NCBI GenBank assembly: GCA_934120315.1
Contig: CAKOTX010000001.1
Span: 124,001-188,000, forward strand
Reading direction: 5' to 3'
From: an uncultured Clostridia bacterium
GTDB taxonomy: Bacteria; Bacillota; Clostridia; TANB77; CAG-508
Length of the DNA: 64,000 bases
Position numbers and translations under genes: made by a program
Shown here: positions 49,742-59,324 of the stretch, piece by piece
Layout of the letters: each line of letters begins with the position of its first letter
Numbering within the stretch: the first letter of the stretch is position 1
The notes under the pieces: model-generated
Database searches by the model: none
The model's input: the letters and a program-made list of their open reading frames with translations, nothing else
What the model was told of the DNA's origin: nothing

Positions 49742-51065
49742 ATCTAAAGTAATATTTGTAGCAATTTTTTGTATTCTATGTATAGTGGTAACTGTAGGGT
49801 TAGTGCTATATAAAAATATAGAAATAAATGATGAAATTGATGATGGCAATAAGGAAGAGGTAATTACTGACAAAGAAAAGGATGTAGCAGGAATTGATGT
49901 AAAAGGAACATATAATCAAAATGATTTAATGATAGACGAAAAAAGAACAACAACAGGAAAAGCAGAAGTATTATATAAACAGATATATGGTTTAAAAAAT
50001 AAGATGATACAAGATTCAATAAATGATGAAATAAGAGAAGTAGCACTAAATTGTTATAAAGATAAAGTAAAAGATTTAAACCAAGTAATAAATGTTTCTG
50101 TTAGTATGAGCAAAATGGCTAATTATTCAAATGTATTATCATTAGAAACATATTATGTTGCGAAGAAAGATGATAATGGCGATGGAGTATATAGTGGATA
50201 TAAATGTTTAAATTATGATTTAACAACTGGTGAAAAAATACCAATAAATAAAGTATTTACATCAGATGCTCCAATTGAAGATATTTTAAGAGATTCAGCA
50301 TATTATAGTTTTCTTTCAAATGGAGAACTAGATATGAATTTGGCAGGAGATTTGATAGTAAAAGATTATACTGATATTGAAGACAAAGTAGCAGATTTTA
50401 TATATGCGTATAAAATGGGAAGAATAACAGATTTTTCTTTTTCAACAAATAATATATATATATATTATGGAGATGATGGAATTGTAACAATAGACATGGA
50501 AAAATATGCGGATTATATAGCTATTTATAATAGATATTTGACAAATGAATCTATTTTTGAAGTTAGCAGTATAGGTCTTAAAAATTTGTTTACATTAACA
50601 GATAGAGAAAAAGATGTATATTATTATACAAATTATCAAAAAGAAAACAATTATTTAATTGATTTATCAATTTCATGTTATGACGCAGATGATGAATATA
50701 TAGCCAAATTTCTTCAAAATAAAATAAAAGATATGGAAGCAGAAATTGAAAAAGTAAAAGCATATGCAAATAAAGATTCTAACAAATTTTATATTTTAAA
50801 TTACCATATCTATGTTTATTTATTAAAAGATAGCTTAACAGCTGATAGATATTTTTGCTATAATGAAGCAGGAAATGTTTATGACATGACTGTTCATGAT
50901 TTTGAAGAGGTGGTTTCAGCTAAAATAAGAAAAGATATAAAAAACAAAATGAATGGTGGAGAGGTACCAGACTTCTTATATGATTTCTCAGATGAGTTAA
51001 AAGTAGCACCACAAAATGTAACTGAATATTATGATAAAATTACTGGAGAAAAAGCAGTAATTTAG
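49725..51065 (+). CDS. Membrane-anchored DUF3298/DUF4163-like protein
   Basis: A 446-residue protein with one N-terminal membrane helix (VIFVAIFCILCIVVTVGLVL) and a large outer domain. Residues about 85-270 resemble the RsiV-type DUF4163/DUF3298 arrangement (KNKMIQDSINDEIREVALNC, then YDLTTGEKIPINKVFTSDA and FSFSTNNIYIYYGDDGIVTI). It starts 17 bases inside the end of the PstS-like gene, with AAGGAGG there, so the two are translationally coupled and probably act together at the cell surface. Specific function unknown. Confidence 0.7.
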   Translation: MFKTTKSKVIFVAIFCILCIVVTVGLVLYKNIEINDEIDDGNKEEVITDKEKDVAGIDVKGTYNQNDLMIDEKRTTTGKAEVLYKQIYGLKNKMIQDSINDEIREVALNCYKDKVKDLNQVINVSVSMSKMANYSNVLSLETYYVAKKDDNGDGVYSGYKCLNYDLTTGEKIPINKVFTSDAPIEDILRDSAYYSFLSNGELDMNLAGDLIVKDYTDIEDKVADFIYAYKMGRITDFSFSTNNIYIYYGDDGIVTIDMEKYADYIAIYNRYLTNESIFEVSSIGLKNLFTLTDREKDVYYYTNYQKENNYLIDLSISCYDADDEYIAKFLQNKIKDMEAEIEKVKAYANKDSNKFYILNYHIYVYLLKDSLTADRYFCYNEAGNVYDMTVHDFEEVVSAKIRKDIKNKMNGGEVPDFLYDFSDELKVAPQNVTEYYDKITGEKAVI

Positions 51066-51075
51066 ATAAATGAAT

Positions 51076-51120
51076 AAAAAGCCTGTATATTACAAATAAT
51101 TGTAATATGGAGGCTTTTTT
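51076..51120 (+). promoter_or_regulatory. Terminator-like hairpin holding the yitT ribosome binding site
   Basis: AAAAAGCCT (51076-51084) pairs with AGGCTTTTT (51111-51119), and ATATTACAA (51087-51095) with TTGTAATAT (51100-51108), loop ATAA. The SD GGAGG (51109-51113) sits inside the stem, and the T-run abuts the ATG at 51121. Confidence 0.85.
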
Positions 51121-51972
51121 ATGAGCACAAAAAATTTAAAAAAGATTATTGTAGAATGGGCGGGAACTGTTCTTGGAGCTGCAATAATGGCATTTGGAGT
51201 ATCTTCGTTTTTATTACCAAATCAGTTATCATCTGGTGGATTTTCAGGTGTTGCAACAATTACTTATTATTTGCTAAATATCCCAATGGGATTAATGATA
51301 ATGATATTAAATGTTCCATTATTTATATTTGCAGGATATAAGATAGGAAAAGATTTTTTTATAAAATCTCTTATAGGAACAGCAAGTTTATCAATATTTA
51401 TAGATATATTTGATAAGTATCCAGCAGTCACGACAGATAGATTTTTAGCTTGTATATATGGAGGAGCTATAATTGGAATAGGAACAGCAGTTATTTTGAG
51501 AGTTGGAGCTTCAACTGGTGGAACAGAGTTAATTGCAAATATTATAAAAATATATAATCCATATATTTCTATGAGTAGCTATTTGACTGCAATAGATATT
51601 ATTATTATTGCTTTAAATGTAATATTTTTTAAGCATATTGAAATTGGTTTGTATTCTGCAATTGCAATTTATTTATATGGTCAAATGATAGATATTATAT
51701 TTGAAGGAGTTTATTATACTAAATTAATGTTTATAATTTCAGATAAAAACGAGGAGATTGCTAAAGAAATAACTCAAGAAGTGAAAAGGGGAGTTACAGG
51801 ACTATACGGTAAAGGGATGTTTAAGGAACAGGATAAATTAGTTTTAATATGTGCGGTTTCAAGAGGAGATATATCTAAGATTAAAGATATAGCTAAAAAA
51901 ATTGATGAGAGAAGTTTTATAATTATTGCTAATGCAAGAGAAGTGTTAGGAAAAGGATTTAAAGAAGGATAA
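51121..51972 (+). CDS. YitT-family membrane protein
   Basis: A 283-residue protein: about five or six membrane helices in the first 200 residues (TVLGAAIMAFGVSSFLLPNQ, then LSSGGFSGVATI) with the family motif RVGASTGGTELIANI, and a C-terminal DUF2179 cytosolic domain (about 200-283, VKRGVTGLYGKGMFKEQDKL). Transport substrate is unknown. The ribosome binding site lies within a terminator-like hairpin directly before the start, a striking arrangement. It ends at a bidirectional terminator facing the ger genes. Confidence 0.9.
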   Translation: MSTKNLKKIIVEWAGTVLGAAIMAFGVSSFLLPNQLSSGGFSGVATITYYLLNIPMGLMIMILNVPLFIFAGYKIGKDFFIKSLIGTASLSIFIDIFDKYPAVTTDRFLACIYGGAIIGIGTAVILRVGASTGGTELIANIIKIYNPYISMSSYLTAIDIIIIALNVIFFKHIEIGLYSAIAIYLYGQMIDIIFEGVYYTKLMFIISDKNEEIAKEITQEVKRGVTGLYGKGMFKEQDKLVLICAVSRGDISKIKDIAKKIDERSFIIIANAREVLGKGFKEG

Positions 51973-52001
51973 AAAGCGGAAAAATATTTTTTCCGCTTTT
52001 T
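51971..52001. terminator. Bidirectional terminator between yitT and gerAC-like genes
   Basis: AAAAAGCGGAAAA (51971-51983) pairs with TTTTCCGCTTTTT (51989-52001). The left arm overlaps the yitT stop and the right arm overlaps the gerAC-like stop. Confidence 0.93.
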
Positions 52002-53310
52002 ATGTTCTAGTAATAAGAGTACTAGAAGTGACATTAATATTTGTAGTTACATTAAAATTAGCAGTTTTAAATTTTTCGTGCCAATTAAAATCTTCCCATT
52101 CTTGATTGGTAGAAAAATGTGAAAGTGCCTTGTTTGAAAAAGCGTCGATATCTATATCATAATCTTGTAACTTTTTAAAATAGTCTGAATATTTGCTTTC
52201 TAAATAAGTTTTAGCAGATTCAGAAAATTTCTGTAATGTGGCATTATCACCATAGTCTATATTATCTTCTAGAGTTACAATAGAAGCTTGTAAGTTTAAT
52301 TCTATATTAATATATGGAATATCATCTTTTATATCCACAGAAATTTTAGATTTTTTTGTTGGAGTTAATGATAATTCTATTTTTTCTTTATTATCACTTG
52401 GGTAAGGATTATCAATAGATATAATACAAGTTTTGATTTCATTTTTTAATAATAGGTGACACATAGTTTCAATTGTGTCAAGCTTACCACACATTTTGTC
52501 ATTATTAAAGACTGCAATACCTATATTTTCTGTTCCACGCCTTCCTTGAATAGAACTGGTTCCTGCAACAAGTTTTTCTATATTAGTAGCTGTATCTGCA
52601 ACACTCACATTTTCGTTTTCGGTTTGAGACGAGGATTCGGAAGAGCCTGAATTTTCAGAACTATTTTTTTCTTCATTTGATCTATTATTAGCATTAAGAC
52701 CGCCAAGAATTGCGGTACCGTCACTGTTTCTTGTGGAAAGAGTATTAAAAAATTCTCCAATTGTGATATTAGAAAAATAACCAGTAAATTTATTTGTAAG
52801 AGAAAAAGTATCATAATAATTTGTGGTTAATTTTTCAAGATTAGGTTTTATATTGTTTAGATATTCATAAGCATCGCAAGAGCTAATTATTAAATTTGTA
52901 GTAGGTCTAAATTTTTCATTATTTATAAGACTATAAATTTGAGAAGAAATACCTTCTTTGGCAAATTCCTCAGAGAAAACGACTAAATTACAATGTGATA
53001 AATTAATTTCCTTACCAATGTAACTATTTAATAAATTTATACCACTAAAAATAGAATCTGCTTCTGCTGAAACTAATACAATATTATTTGAAGTTTCAGA
53101 AGAATTTTGAGGAGAAAATGAACTGGATTTGGTAAATTGGAGTGAGACTTTCATTTTGGCTTTTTCTCCAGTATCAACACCAATGGCTAAAACATAAGCT
53201 AAATTGAACATGTTTTGATATGAATATGAACTAGAAAAGGCTCCAATAAAAATCAAAAGTAATATTATAAAACTGATAATTGCAATAGAATTTTTACTTA
53301 TTTTAACCAC
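52000..53310 (-). CDS. GerAC/GerKC-family germination protein
   Basis: A 436-residue Ger(x)C-type protein: N-terminal hydrophobic helix, then NMFNLAYVLAIGVDTGEKAK (matching the family's LAxVxAIGID) and domain III. Standard members are lipoproteins with CWD after the signal; here there is no Cys, so it must be held by its uncut helix. A Ser/Asn/Glu insertion lies at about residues 210-240. The start is odd: GTG at 53310 touches the AGGAGG site, and at normal spacing lies an ATA codon, so true initiation is uncertain. It overlaps the upstream gerAB-like gene by 13 bases. Confidence 0.8.
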   Translation of the reverse strand: MVKISKNSIAIISFIILLLIFIGAFSSSYSYQNMFNLAYVLAIGVDTGEKAKMKVSLQFTKSSSFSPQNSSETSNNIVLVSAEADSIFSGINLLNSYIGKEINLSHCNLVVFSEEFAKEGISSQIYSLINNEKFRPTTNLIISSCDAYEYLNNIKPNLEKLTTNYYDTFSLTNKFTGYFSNITIGEFFNTLSTRNSDGTAILGGLNANNRSNEEKNSSENSGSSESSSQTENENVSVADTATNIEKLVAGTSSIQGRRGTENIGIAVFNNDKMCGKLDTIETMCHLLLKNEIKTCIISIDNPYPSDNKEKIELSLTPTKKSKISVDIKDDIPYINIELNLQASIVTLEDNIDYGDNATLQKFSESAKTYLESKYSDYFKKLQDYDIDIDAFSNKALSHFSTNQEWEDFNWHEKFKTANFNVTTNINVTSSTLITRT

Positions 53311-54404
53311 CTCCTCATAGTAGATTTAATAAGTTTTTTTATTGTTGCAAAAAGTAGAACTAAAAAACTTATTCCTATAACTAATATAAAGAAAGCATAT
53401 TTATACACAATATTTGAGTAATATGTGGAAATAGTATAATTTTTTGGTACTAAACTAATAATTAAAACTGCAATTGCTAAAATACCAATAAATAATAGCT
53501 CTTTTTTTGAATTAGTTAGTTTTCTTAAAATATTTCCTGAAAATTTAAGATTAATGCTTAAAAAGCTTATAAATGCAATAATCCATATAAGAAAATATAA
53601 CGAATCTAGTTTTCTAAAAAATGAACCAAATTCAATATATTTAGTAACTGTGTATAAAGGCATTAATTCATCAGGAGTAGATAAGCCACTAAACATGAAA
53701 ATTATTATTGCAAGACTTGCTAGTAAAAATATACAAGATAACACAATTGCATTAATAGATATCTTTTTTATTTGTTCAGGATTTTTTAGCATTGGTGGCA
53801 TAAAATATATATAAGCAAGAGCTTGAAAGGCGAACATATTACATAATCCAGAAACAAATGTAGTATATAATCCGTTTCCAAAAATAGGATAGATTTTTTC
53901 GACATCATAATAAGGTGTATCAGCAAAAAATAGAAATATTAAACTAATAATTATAAATGGAAAAAATATACTAATACTTCTATAAACAGCATTGTGTTTC
54001 ATACAACAAGAAATAACAGCACCAATAAGTAAAAATAGTATAATATAAAATAGTTTTGTAAGTGGGTAATATATAATTTGTAAAAATGAAGAAAATAAAT
54101 GTAGTAAAATCCCACCAAAAAATACGAAATATGCAACATAAGCAGTGCCAATTATCCATTTTAATAGATTTCCACCAAGGTAATTTGAAATATCTAATAA
54201 ATCAAATGTAGGAAATTTATTTAAAAAATGGCAGACAACACAAGTAAATATAATAGATATAATTCCGACATAAAGAATGTTTAACAAAGAGGCAGAAGAA
54301 GTTAAATTAATTATGGACTTAGTTATATTTAAAATTATATGGGTGAAAGTGATTGTTACTAATAATGCTATAGCTTCTTTGTTACCGATTTTTGTATTAT
54401 CCAT
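53298..54404 (-). CDS. GerAB-family spore germination permease
   Basis: A 368-residue amino-acid/polyamine-permease-like protein with about ten helices, beginning KIGNKEAIALLVTITFTHII, as in GerAB/GerKB. It forms a germinant receptor with GerA- and GerC-type subunits. In this window the A subunit gene, usually first, is missing; the gene upstream on the same strand is an HD protein separated by a terminator. The C-terminus STMRRWLK overlaps the start of the GerC-like gene, so B and C are cotranslated. Confidence 0.86.
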   Translation of the reverse strand: MDNTKIGNKEAIALLVTITFTHIILNITKSIINLTSSASLLNILYVGIISIIFTCVVCHFLNKFPTFDLLDISNYLGGNLLKWIIGTAYVAYFVFFGGILLHLFSSFLQIIYYPLTKLFYIILFLLIGAVISCCMKHNAVYRSISIFFPFIIISLIFLFFADTPYYDVEKIYPIFGNGLYTTFVSGLCNMFAFQALAYIYFMPPMLKNPEQIKKISINAIVLSCIFLLASLAIIIFMFSGLSTPDELMPLYTVTKYIEFGSFFRKLDSLYFLIWIIAFISFLSINLKFSGNILRKLTNSKKELLFIGILAIAVLIISLVPKNYTISTYYSNIVYKYAFFILVIGISFLVLLFATIKKLIKSTMRRWLK

Positions 54405-54431
54405 ATAAGCTCCTTTCTAAGATAAAAAATA

Positions 54432-54462
54432 TTCCTACATATTATTTACAAATATGTAGGAA
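54432..54462 (-). terminator. Terminator of the 54.5-kb HD gene
   Basis: TTCCTACATAT and ATATGTAGGAA pair around nine bases; on the minus strand ATATTTTTTATC follows. Confidence 0.85.
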
Positions 54463-54475
54463 ATATACAAATTAA

Positions 54476-55003
54476 CTATATATTAAATTTGAAAATAGTA
54501 AATGCAAAAAATACATATGCATATCTAAGAAATTTCTTTTGACATAAGTGAGAACTGCAATATTCATGAAAAGATTTTAAAGCACTCATTTTATCAGTAA
54601 TTGTAATAACAAAACTTTCTTTATATTTAGGAAATTGAAAGAATGTTACAGGCCACATATGTTTTAAAATTATATCTTGTTCTTTTTCAGTTAAATCACA
54701 AATTTTTTTGGCATTTTTTAAAGCAATTTTTGGATGTTCAAATGCATGCCAACCATTTAAATCTTTATAAGAATGTCTCCAATCATATAAAAATAAATCA
54801 TGCAAAATTCCTGCTCTAGCAGCTGCTTTATAATCTAAGTTAAATTTCTTGCAAAATAGGTAAGACCAATATGCAACTTCTATACAGTGATCATAACATG
54901 AAGTATCATAATGTTGCCTATAATTCTTCATTTGCAACACTGTTGGATTATTTATTAAATCTTTAACAATTATATAGAATTCTCTAAGTTCTTTTGTATC
55001 CAT
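54476..55003 (-). CDS. HD-domain phosphohydrolase
   Basis: A 175-residue HDIG/HDc-type hydrolase with YDHCIEVAYWSYLFCKK (first His), AGILHDLFLYDW (HD pair), HAFEHPKIALKNA and ILKHMWPVT (remaining His). This form, about 170 residues with the WHAFEHP motif, is common in Clostridia and thought to act on small phosphorylated compounds; the substrate is not known. An earlier ATG at 55009 is only one base after the AGAGAGG site, so I start at 55003. Divergent from addB. Confidence 0.82.
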   Translation of the reverse strand: MDTKELREFYIIVKDLINNPTVLQMKNYRQHYDTSCYDHCIEVAYWSYLFCKKFNLDYKAAARAGILHDLFLYDWRHSYKDLNGWHAFEHPKIALKNAKKICDLTEKEQDIILKHMWPVTFFQFPKYKESFVITITDKMSALKSFHEYCSSHLCQKKFLRYAYVFFAFTIFKFNI

Positions 55004-55060
55004 ACTCATACCTCTCTTATCTTATTATACCATATTATATAATGGAATGGAATATGTATG

Positions 55061-55089
55061 TTGACTTTTTTTATACCACAATATATAAT
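55061..55089 (+). promoter_or_regulatory. Promoter of addB
   Basis: TTGACT (55061-55066), 17 bases, TATAAT (55084-55089). Confidence 0.8.
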
Positions 55090-55111
55090 TTATTGTAGTT
55101 ATGGAGGAAAT

Positions 55112-58100
55112 ATGAGTTTAAGAATAATATATGGTAGAGCTGGGACAGGAAAAAGTGAATATTGTTACAGAGAAATTGCAGAAAAAATAAAATCTGATAA
55201 TCAAATATTGATAATAACACCAGAACAATTTTCATTTACAGCAGAGAAAAAATTAATGGAAGCAATTGATACAAATGCAGTATTTAATGCAGAAGTAGTG
55301 ACTTTAAGTAGAATGGCATATAGAGTAATAAATGAAATAGGTGGAAGAACTGAGACAAATTTAAGTAAATGCGGAAAAGCAATGTTAATTTATTCTATTT
55401 TAAATAACAATAAAAAAGAATTAAAATTGATAGGAAAAAATGATGAAAATGTTGATATGCTTGATACTGCTATTACAGAGTTTAAGAAACATGGAATATC
55501 AATTGAGCAATTAAAACAAGAAATAGATAAGCAAGAAGATATATATTTAAAAAATAAATTAACAGATTTAAGTTTAGTGTATGAAGGATTTGAAAATCAG
55601 TTATCTGGAAAATATATAGATGAAACAGATTTGTTAACAATATTGGCGGAAAATATTGAAAATACAGATATGTTTAATAATCAATATATTTATATAGATG
55701 AATTTGCAGGATTCACAAAACAAGAATATCAAATAATAGAAAAACTAATTTTAGTAGCAAATCAAGTAACAGTAACTATTTGCACAGATGAATTACATAT
55801 ACCTAAAAATCCAAATACAGATATATTTTATTCAAATGAAAATACAGTAAATAAATTATTCGAAATAGCTCAAAATTGTGGTACAAAAGTTGAAAAAATT
55901 AAATTAGAAAATAAGTATAGATTTAAAAGTAATGAATTAAAACATCTAGAAGAAAATCTATATGAAAATAGACCACATAAATATACAAATAATGTAGAAA
56001 ATATAAAACTATTTTTAGCTAAAAATCAATATTCAGAAATAGAAGAAGTAGCTAAAAATATATTAAAATTAGTAAGAGATAATGGATATAGATATAAAGA
56101 TATATCAATAATAACTAAAAATATAGCTAATTATTCAAGCTTAGCTAGAGCAATTTTTGATAAATATGATATACCAATATTTATTGATGAAAACAGAGAT
56201 TTAAATCAAAATATAATAATTCAATACATACTTTCTGTTTTAGAAATATTTACGGAGAATTGGTCTTATGAATCAGTATTTAATTATATAAAAACAGGAT
56301 TTTCAAATATAGAAGAAGACGAAATATTTAAATTAGAAAAATATTGTTTAAAATGGGGAATTAAGCAAAATAAGTGGAAAAAAGAATTCACATATGGAAA
56401 GTATGAAGAAAAAGATAAAACAGAAATTGAAAGATTAGAAAGAATTAGAAAAGACATTGTCAATCCGCTTATTAAATTGAAGTCAGATATTGATAATGAT
56501 AAAACAGCAGAAGGAATATCAAAATCAATTTATAAGTTTTTGGTAGAAAAAAATATTGCAGAAAAAATAAATAAGAAAATAGAGGAATTAGAAAAAATCG
56601 GACAAGTTGATTTAATAAAAGAATATCAGAGTAGTTTACAAACCATTTTGGATATTTTAGATGAAATTGTTTTAGTATTCAGTGATGATAAGATGACAAT
56701 TGACAAATATGCTCAGATATTAAAAGTAGGATTTAAGAATAGTAATTTAACCAAGATACCAGGAACCCAAGACCAAGTAATAATGGGAGATGTAGATAGG
56801 TCAAGAAGTCATAAAGTAAAAGCAATATTTATTATAGGATTAAATGATGGAGAATTCCCAAGTGTGCATAAAGACGAAGGATTTTTGAATGATTTAGATA
56901 GAGAAACTTTAAAACAGGATGGAATTGAGTTAGCTAAGGGAACTATTGAAAATTTATATGAAGATAATTTTAATATTTATAAAGCATTTTCAACAGCAGA
57001 AGAAAAACTATATTTATTATATTCATCATCAGATGTTCAAGGAAAAGCATTAAGACCATCAATGTTAATAAATAAAATCAAAAAAATATATCCAATGTTA
57101 CAAGAAGAAAGTGATGTAATAGAAACTAAGGCTGAAGTATTAAATAAGAAAACAACATATGATGAATTAATAATTCAATTAAGCAAGCTGAAAGAACAAG
57201 ATGAAATTGATAAAGTTTGGTATTATGTATATGATTATTACAAAAAAGATACTGAATGGAATACAAAATTAGAACAAAATTTAAAGGGCTTAAATTATAC
57301 TAATATTCCAGAAAAAATTGAGCAAACTAATATTGATAAATTATATGGAAGCACATTAGTTACAAGTATTTCAAAATTAGAAAGATATAGAAGTTGTCCA
57401 TTTTCTTATTATTTACAATATGGCTTAAAAATTAAGCCAGAAGAAGAACTAAAAATTCAGACATTAAATACAGGAACTTTTATACATGAGGTTATAGATG
57501 AGTTTTTTGGAACAGTGAGAGAAGCGGGAATAGAATTAGCAGAAATAACTGATGAACAATTAGCAGAAATAATAAATAAAATTATAGATGATAAATTGAA
57601 ACAAAGCCAAAATTATATATTTACCTCAACAGCAAAATATAGAGCATTAGTAGTGAGATTGAAAAAGATAATTCAAAAAGCTTTAAAATACATTATAGGC
57701 ACACTTGTACAAAGTAGATTTGAAGTGTTAGGAACAGAAGTAGAATTTGGAGAAAAGGGAAAATATAAGCCAATCAGATTAACTTTAGAAGATGGAAAAA
57801 GAATAGAAATAATAGGAAAAATAGATAGAATTGATACAGCACAAAGTGAAGATGGACGATATTTAAGAATTATAGATTATAAATCATCAGCAAAAAATAT
57901 AGACTTAAATGAAGTATATGCAGGATTACAAATTCAGTTATTAACTTACTTAGATGCAGCTTGCAAAGAAGAAGATTTAATGCCAGCAGGGGTGTTATAT
58001 TTTAGTATGTTAGAGCAAATGATAAAAGCTGATAAAAGAATGGAACAAGAAGAAATTGAAGAAAAAATTCGTGCAAATTTCAAAATGAAAGGTCTAATAC

Positions 58101-58468
58101 TAGCAGATGTTAATGTGGTAAAATTACATGATAAGAAATTAGAAAAAGGTAGTTCAGCACTTGTTCCAGCATATATAGACAAAGAAGGAAATTTGAGTGA
58201 TAAAAAGACAAGTGGAGTAACTGCTGAACAATTTGAAGAATTACAAAAATATATGTATATTGTAATAAAGCAAATATCTAAAGAAATACTTGGAGGAAAC
58301 ATAGATTTAAAACCATATTATAAAGATAAGAAAACACCATGTAAATATTGTGATTACAAAAGTGTTTGTGGATTCAATATGGGTGGTTGTGAAAATAACT
58401 ATAATTATATTGATAAAAAGAGCAAAGAAGAAATTTTGGCAAAAATAAAAAAATGCGAGGGAAAATAG
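55112..58468 (+). CDS. addB: AddB subunit of helicase-nuclease AddAB
   Basis: A 1118-residue subunit of the RecBCD-equivalent that resects double-strand breaks. N-terminal Walker A is IIYGRAGTGKSEYCYREIAE. The C-terminal RecB-type nuclease shows IIGKIDRIDT and LRIIDYKSSAKNIDLNEVYA. Four Cys that would hold the AddB 4Fe-4S cluster are one in RYRSCPFSYYLQYGLK (near residue 762) and three in PCKYCDYKSVCGFN at the C-terminus, with another CENN after. addA, which normally follows, is absent; pgeF comes next. The start is the ATG at 55112 after GGAGG. Confidence 0.93.
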   Translation: MSLRIIYGRAGTGKSEYCYREIAEKIKSDNQILIITPEQFSFTAEKKLMEAIDTNAVFNAEVVTLSRMAYRVINEIGGRTETNLSKCGKAMLIYSILNNNKKELKLIGKNDENVDMLDTAITEFKKHGISIEQLKQEIDKQEDIYLKNKLTDLSLVYEGFENQLSGKYIDETDLLTILAENIENTDMFNNQYIYIDEFAGFTKQEYQIIEKLILVANQVTVTICTDELHIPKNPNTDIFYSNENTVNKLFEIAQNCGTKVEKIKLENKYRFKSNELKHLEENLYENRPHKYTNNVENIKLFLAKNQYSEIEEVAKNILKLVRDNGYRYKDISIITKNIANYSSLARAIFDKYDIPIFIDENRDLNQNIIIQYILSVLEIFTENWSYESVFNYIKTGFSNIEEDEIFKLEKYCLKWGIKQNKWKKEFTYGKYEEKDKTEIERLERIRKDIVNPLIKLKSDIDNDKTAEGISKSIYKFLVEKNIAEKINKKIEELEKIGQVDLIKEYQSSLQTILDILDEIVLVFSDDKMTIDKYAQILKVGFKNSNLTKIPGTQDQVIMGDVDRSRSHKVKAIFIIGLNDGEFPSVHKDEGFLNDLDRETLKQDGIELAKGTIENLYEDNFNIYKAFSTAEEKLYLLYSSSDVQGKALRPSMLINKIKKIYPMLQEESDVIETKAEVLNKKTTYDELIIQLSKLKEQDEIDKVWYYVYDYYKKDTEWNTKLEQNLKGLNYTNIPEKIEQTNIDKLYGSTLVTSISKLERYRSCPFSYYLQYGLKIKPEEELKIQTLNTGTFIHEVIDEFFGTVREAGIELAEITDEQLAEIINKIIDDKLKQSQNYIFTSTAKYRALVVRLKKIIQKALKYIIGTLVQSRFEVLGTEVEFGEKGKYKPIRLTLEDGKRIEIIGKIDRIDTAQSEDGRYLRIIDYKSSAKNIDLNEVYAGLQIQLLTYLDAACKEEDLMPAGVLYFSMLEQMIKADKRMEQEEIEEKIRANFKMKGLILADVNVVKLHDKKLEKGSSALVPAYIDKEGNLSDKKTSGVTAEQFEELQKYMYIVIKQISKEILGGNIDLKPYYKDKKTPCKYCDYKSVCGFNMGGCENNYNYIDKKSKEEILAKIKKCEGK

Positions 58469-58471
58469 AAT

Positions 58472-59305
58472 ATGAGAGATTTATCAAATGAGAATATTGT
58501 ACATGTTAAAAAAGATGGGATAGAATATTTACAATTTAGAAAATTGTTAGAATATGATGATATAATAAAACATGCATATGGAATAGGGTTAGACAGAAAT
58601 TATAGAACATCTAGAGATAAAGTAGATGACGAAAAATACAAGAAAGCACTTAATGACTATGATGAATTATGTTCTGCAATAGGAGTAGATTATAAAAACT
58701 GTGTAAAGCCAACTCAAAAACATACTAAAACAGTTAAAAATGTGGTTCACAAAATTAATATAGAAGAACCAGATTTGGGAGTGGAAGAGTATAAAGATAC
58801 AGATGGTTTAATAACAGATAAAAAGAATATTGTTTTAGGAACAACTAATGCAGATTGTATATTACTATTATTTTTTGATCCGATAAAAAGAGTAATTGCT
58901 AATGTGCATTCAGGGTGGAGAGGCACATTGCAAAGAATATCAATAGAAGCGGTTAATAAAATGCAAGCAGATTATGGATGTAAGGTGGAAGATATTATTT
59001 GCTGTATATGTCCAAGTATTAGAAAATGCCATTTTTTAGTGCATCAAGATGTACAAGAACCATTTTATAATGAATTTAAAGATTTAAAAGAAATAGATGA
59101 AATAATAGTTCCAGTGCCAGGAGAAGACAGATGGTCTATTGATACAGTTAAAATAAATGAAGTAATTCTAAGACAAGCTGGATTAAAACAAGAAAATATA
59201 ATAGATTGCGGAATTTGTAGTGTATGTAATTCAGATTTGATTCATTCATTTAGAGTGGAAAAAGAAGGCTATGGTCTTGGTACAGCAATTATAGAATTGT
59301 GCTAA
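58472..59305 (+). CDS. pgeF: Peptidoglycan editing factor PgeF (YlmD/LACC1 family)
   Basis: A 277-residue copper/zinc-dependent enzyme formerly called polyphenol oxidase or laccase-like; it removes misincorporated L-serine from peptidoglycan precursors or acts on purine nucleosides. Family motifs include TTNADCILLLFFDPIKRVIA (Cys), NVHSGWRGTLQRI (His) and CICPSIRKCHF. A His-containing strand (VVHKINIEEPD) completes the metal site. It starts 3 bases after addB and is followed 19 bases later by another cell-wall gene, the S66 carboxypeptidase, so this is a wall-linked operon tail. Confidence 0.88.
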   Translation: MRDLSNENIVHVKKDGIEYLQFRKLLEYDDIIKHAYGIGLDRNYRTSRDKVDDEKYKKALNDYDELCSAIGVDYKNCVKPTQKHTKTVKNVVHKINIEEPDLGVEEYKDTDGLITDKKNIVLGTTNADCILLLFFDPIKRVIANVHSGWRGTLQRISIEAVNKMQADYGCKVEDIICCICPSIRKCHFLVHQDVQEPFYNEFKDLKEIDEIIVPVPGEDRWSIDTVKINEVILRQAGLKQENIIDCGICSVCNSDLIHSFRVEKEGYGLGTAIIELC

Positions 59306-59324
59306 AATATATGAGAGGTGAAAT

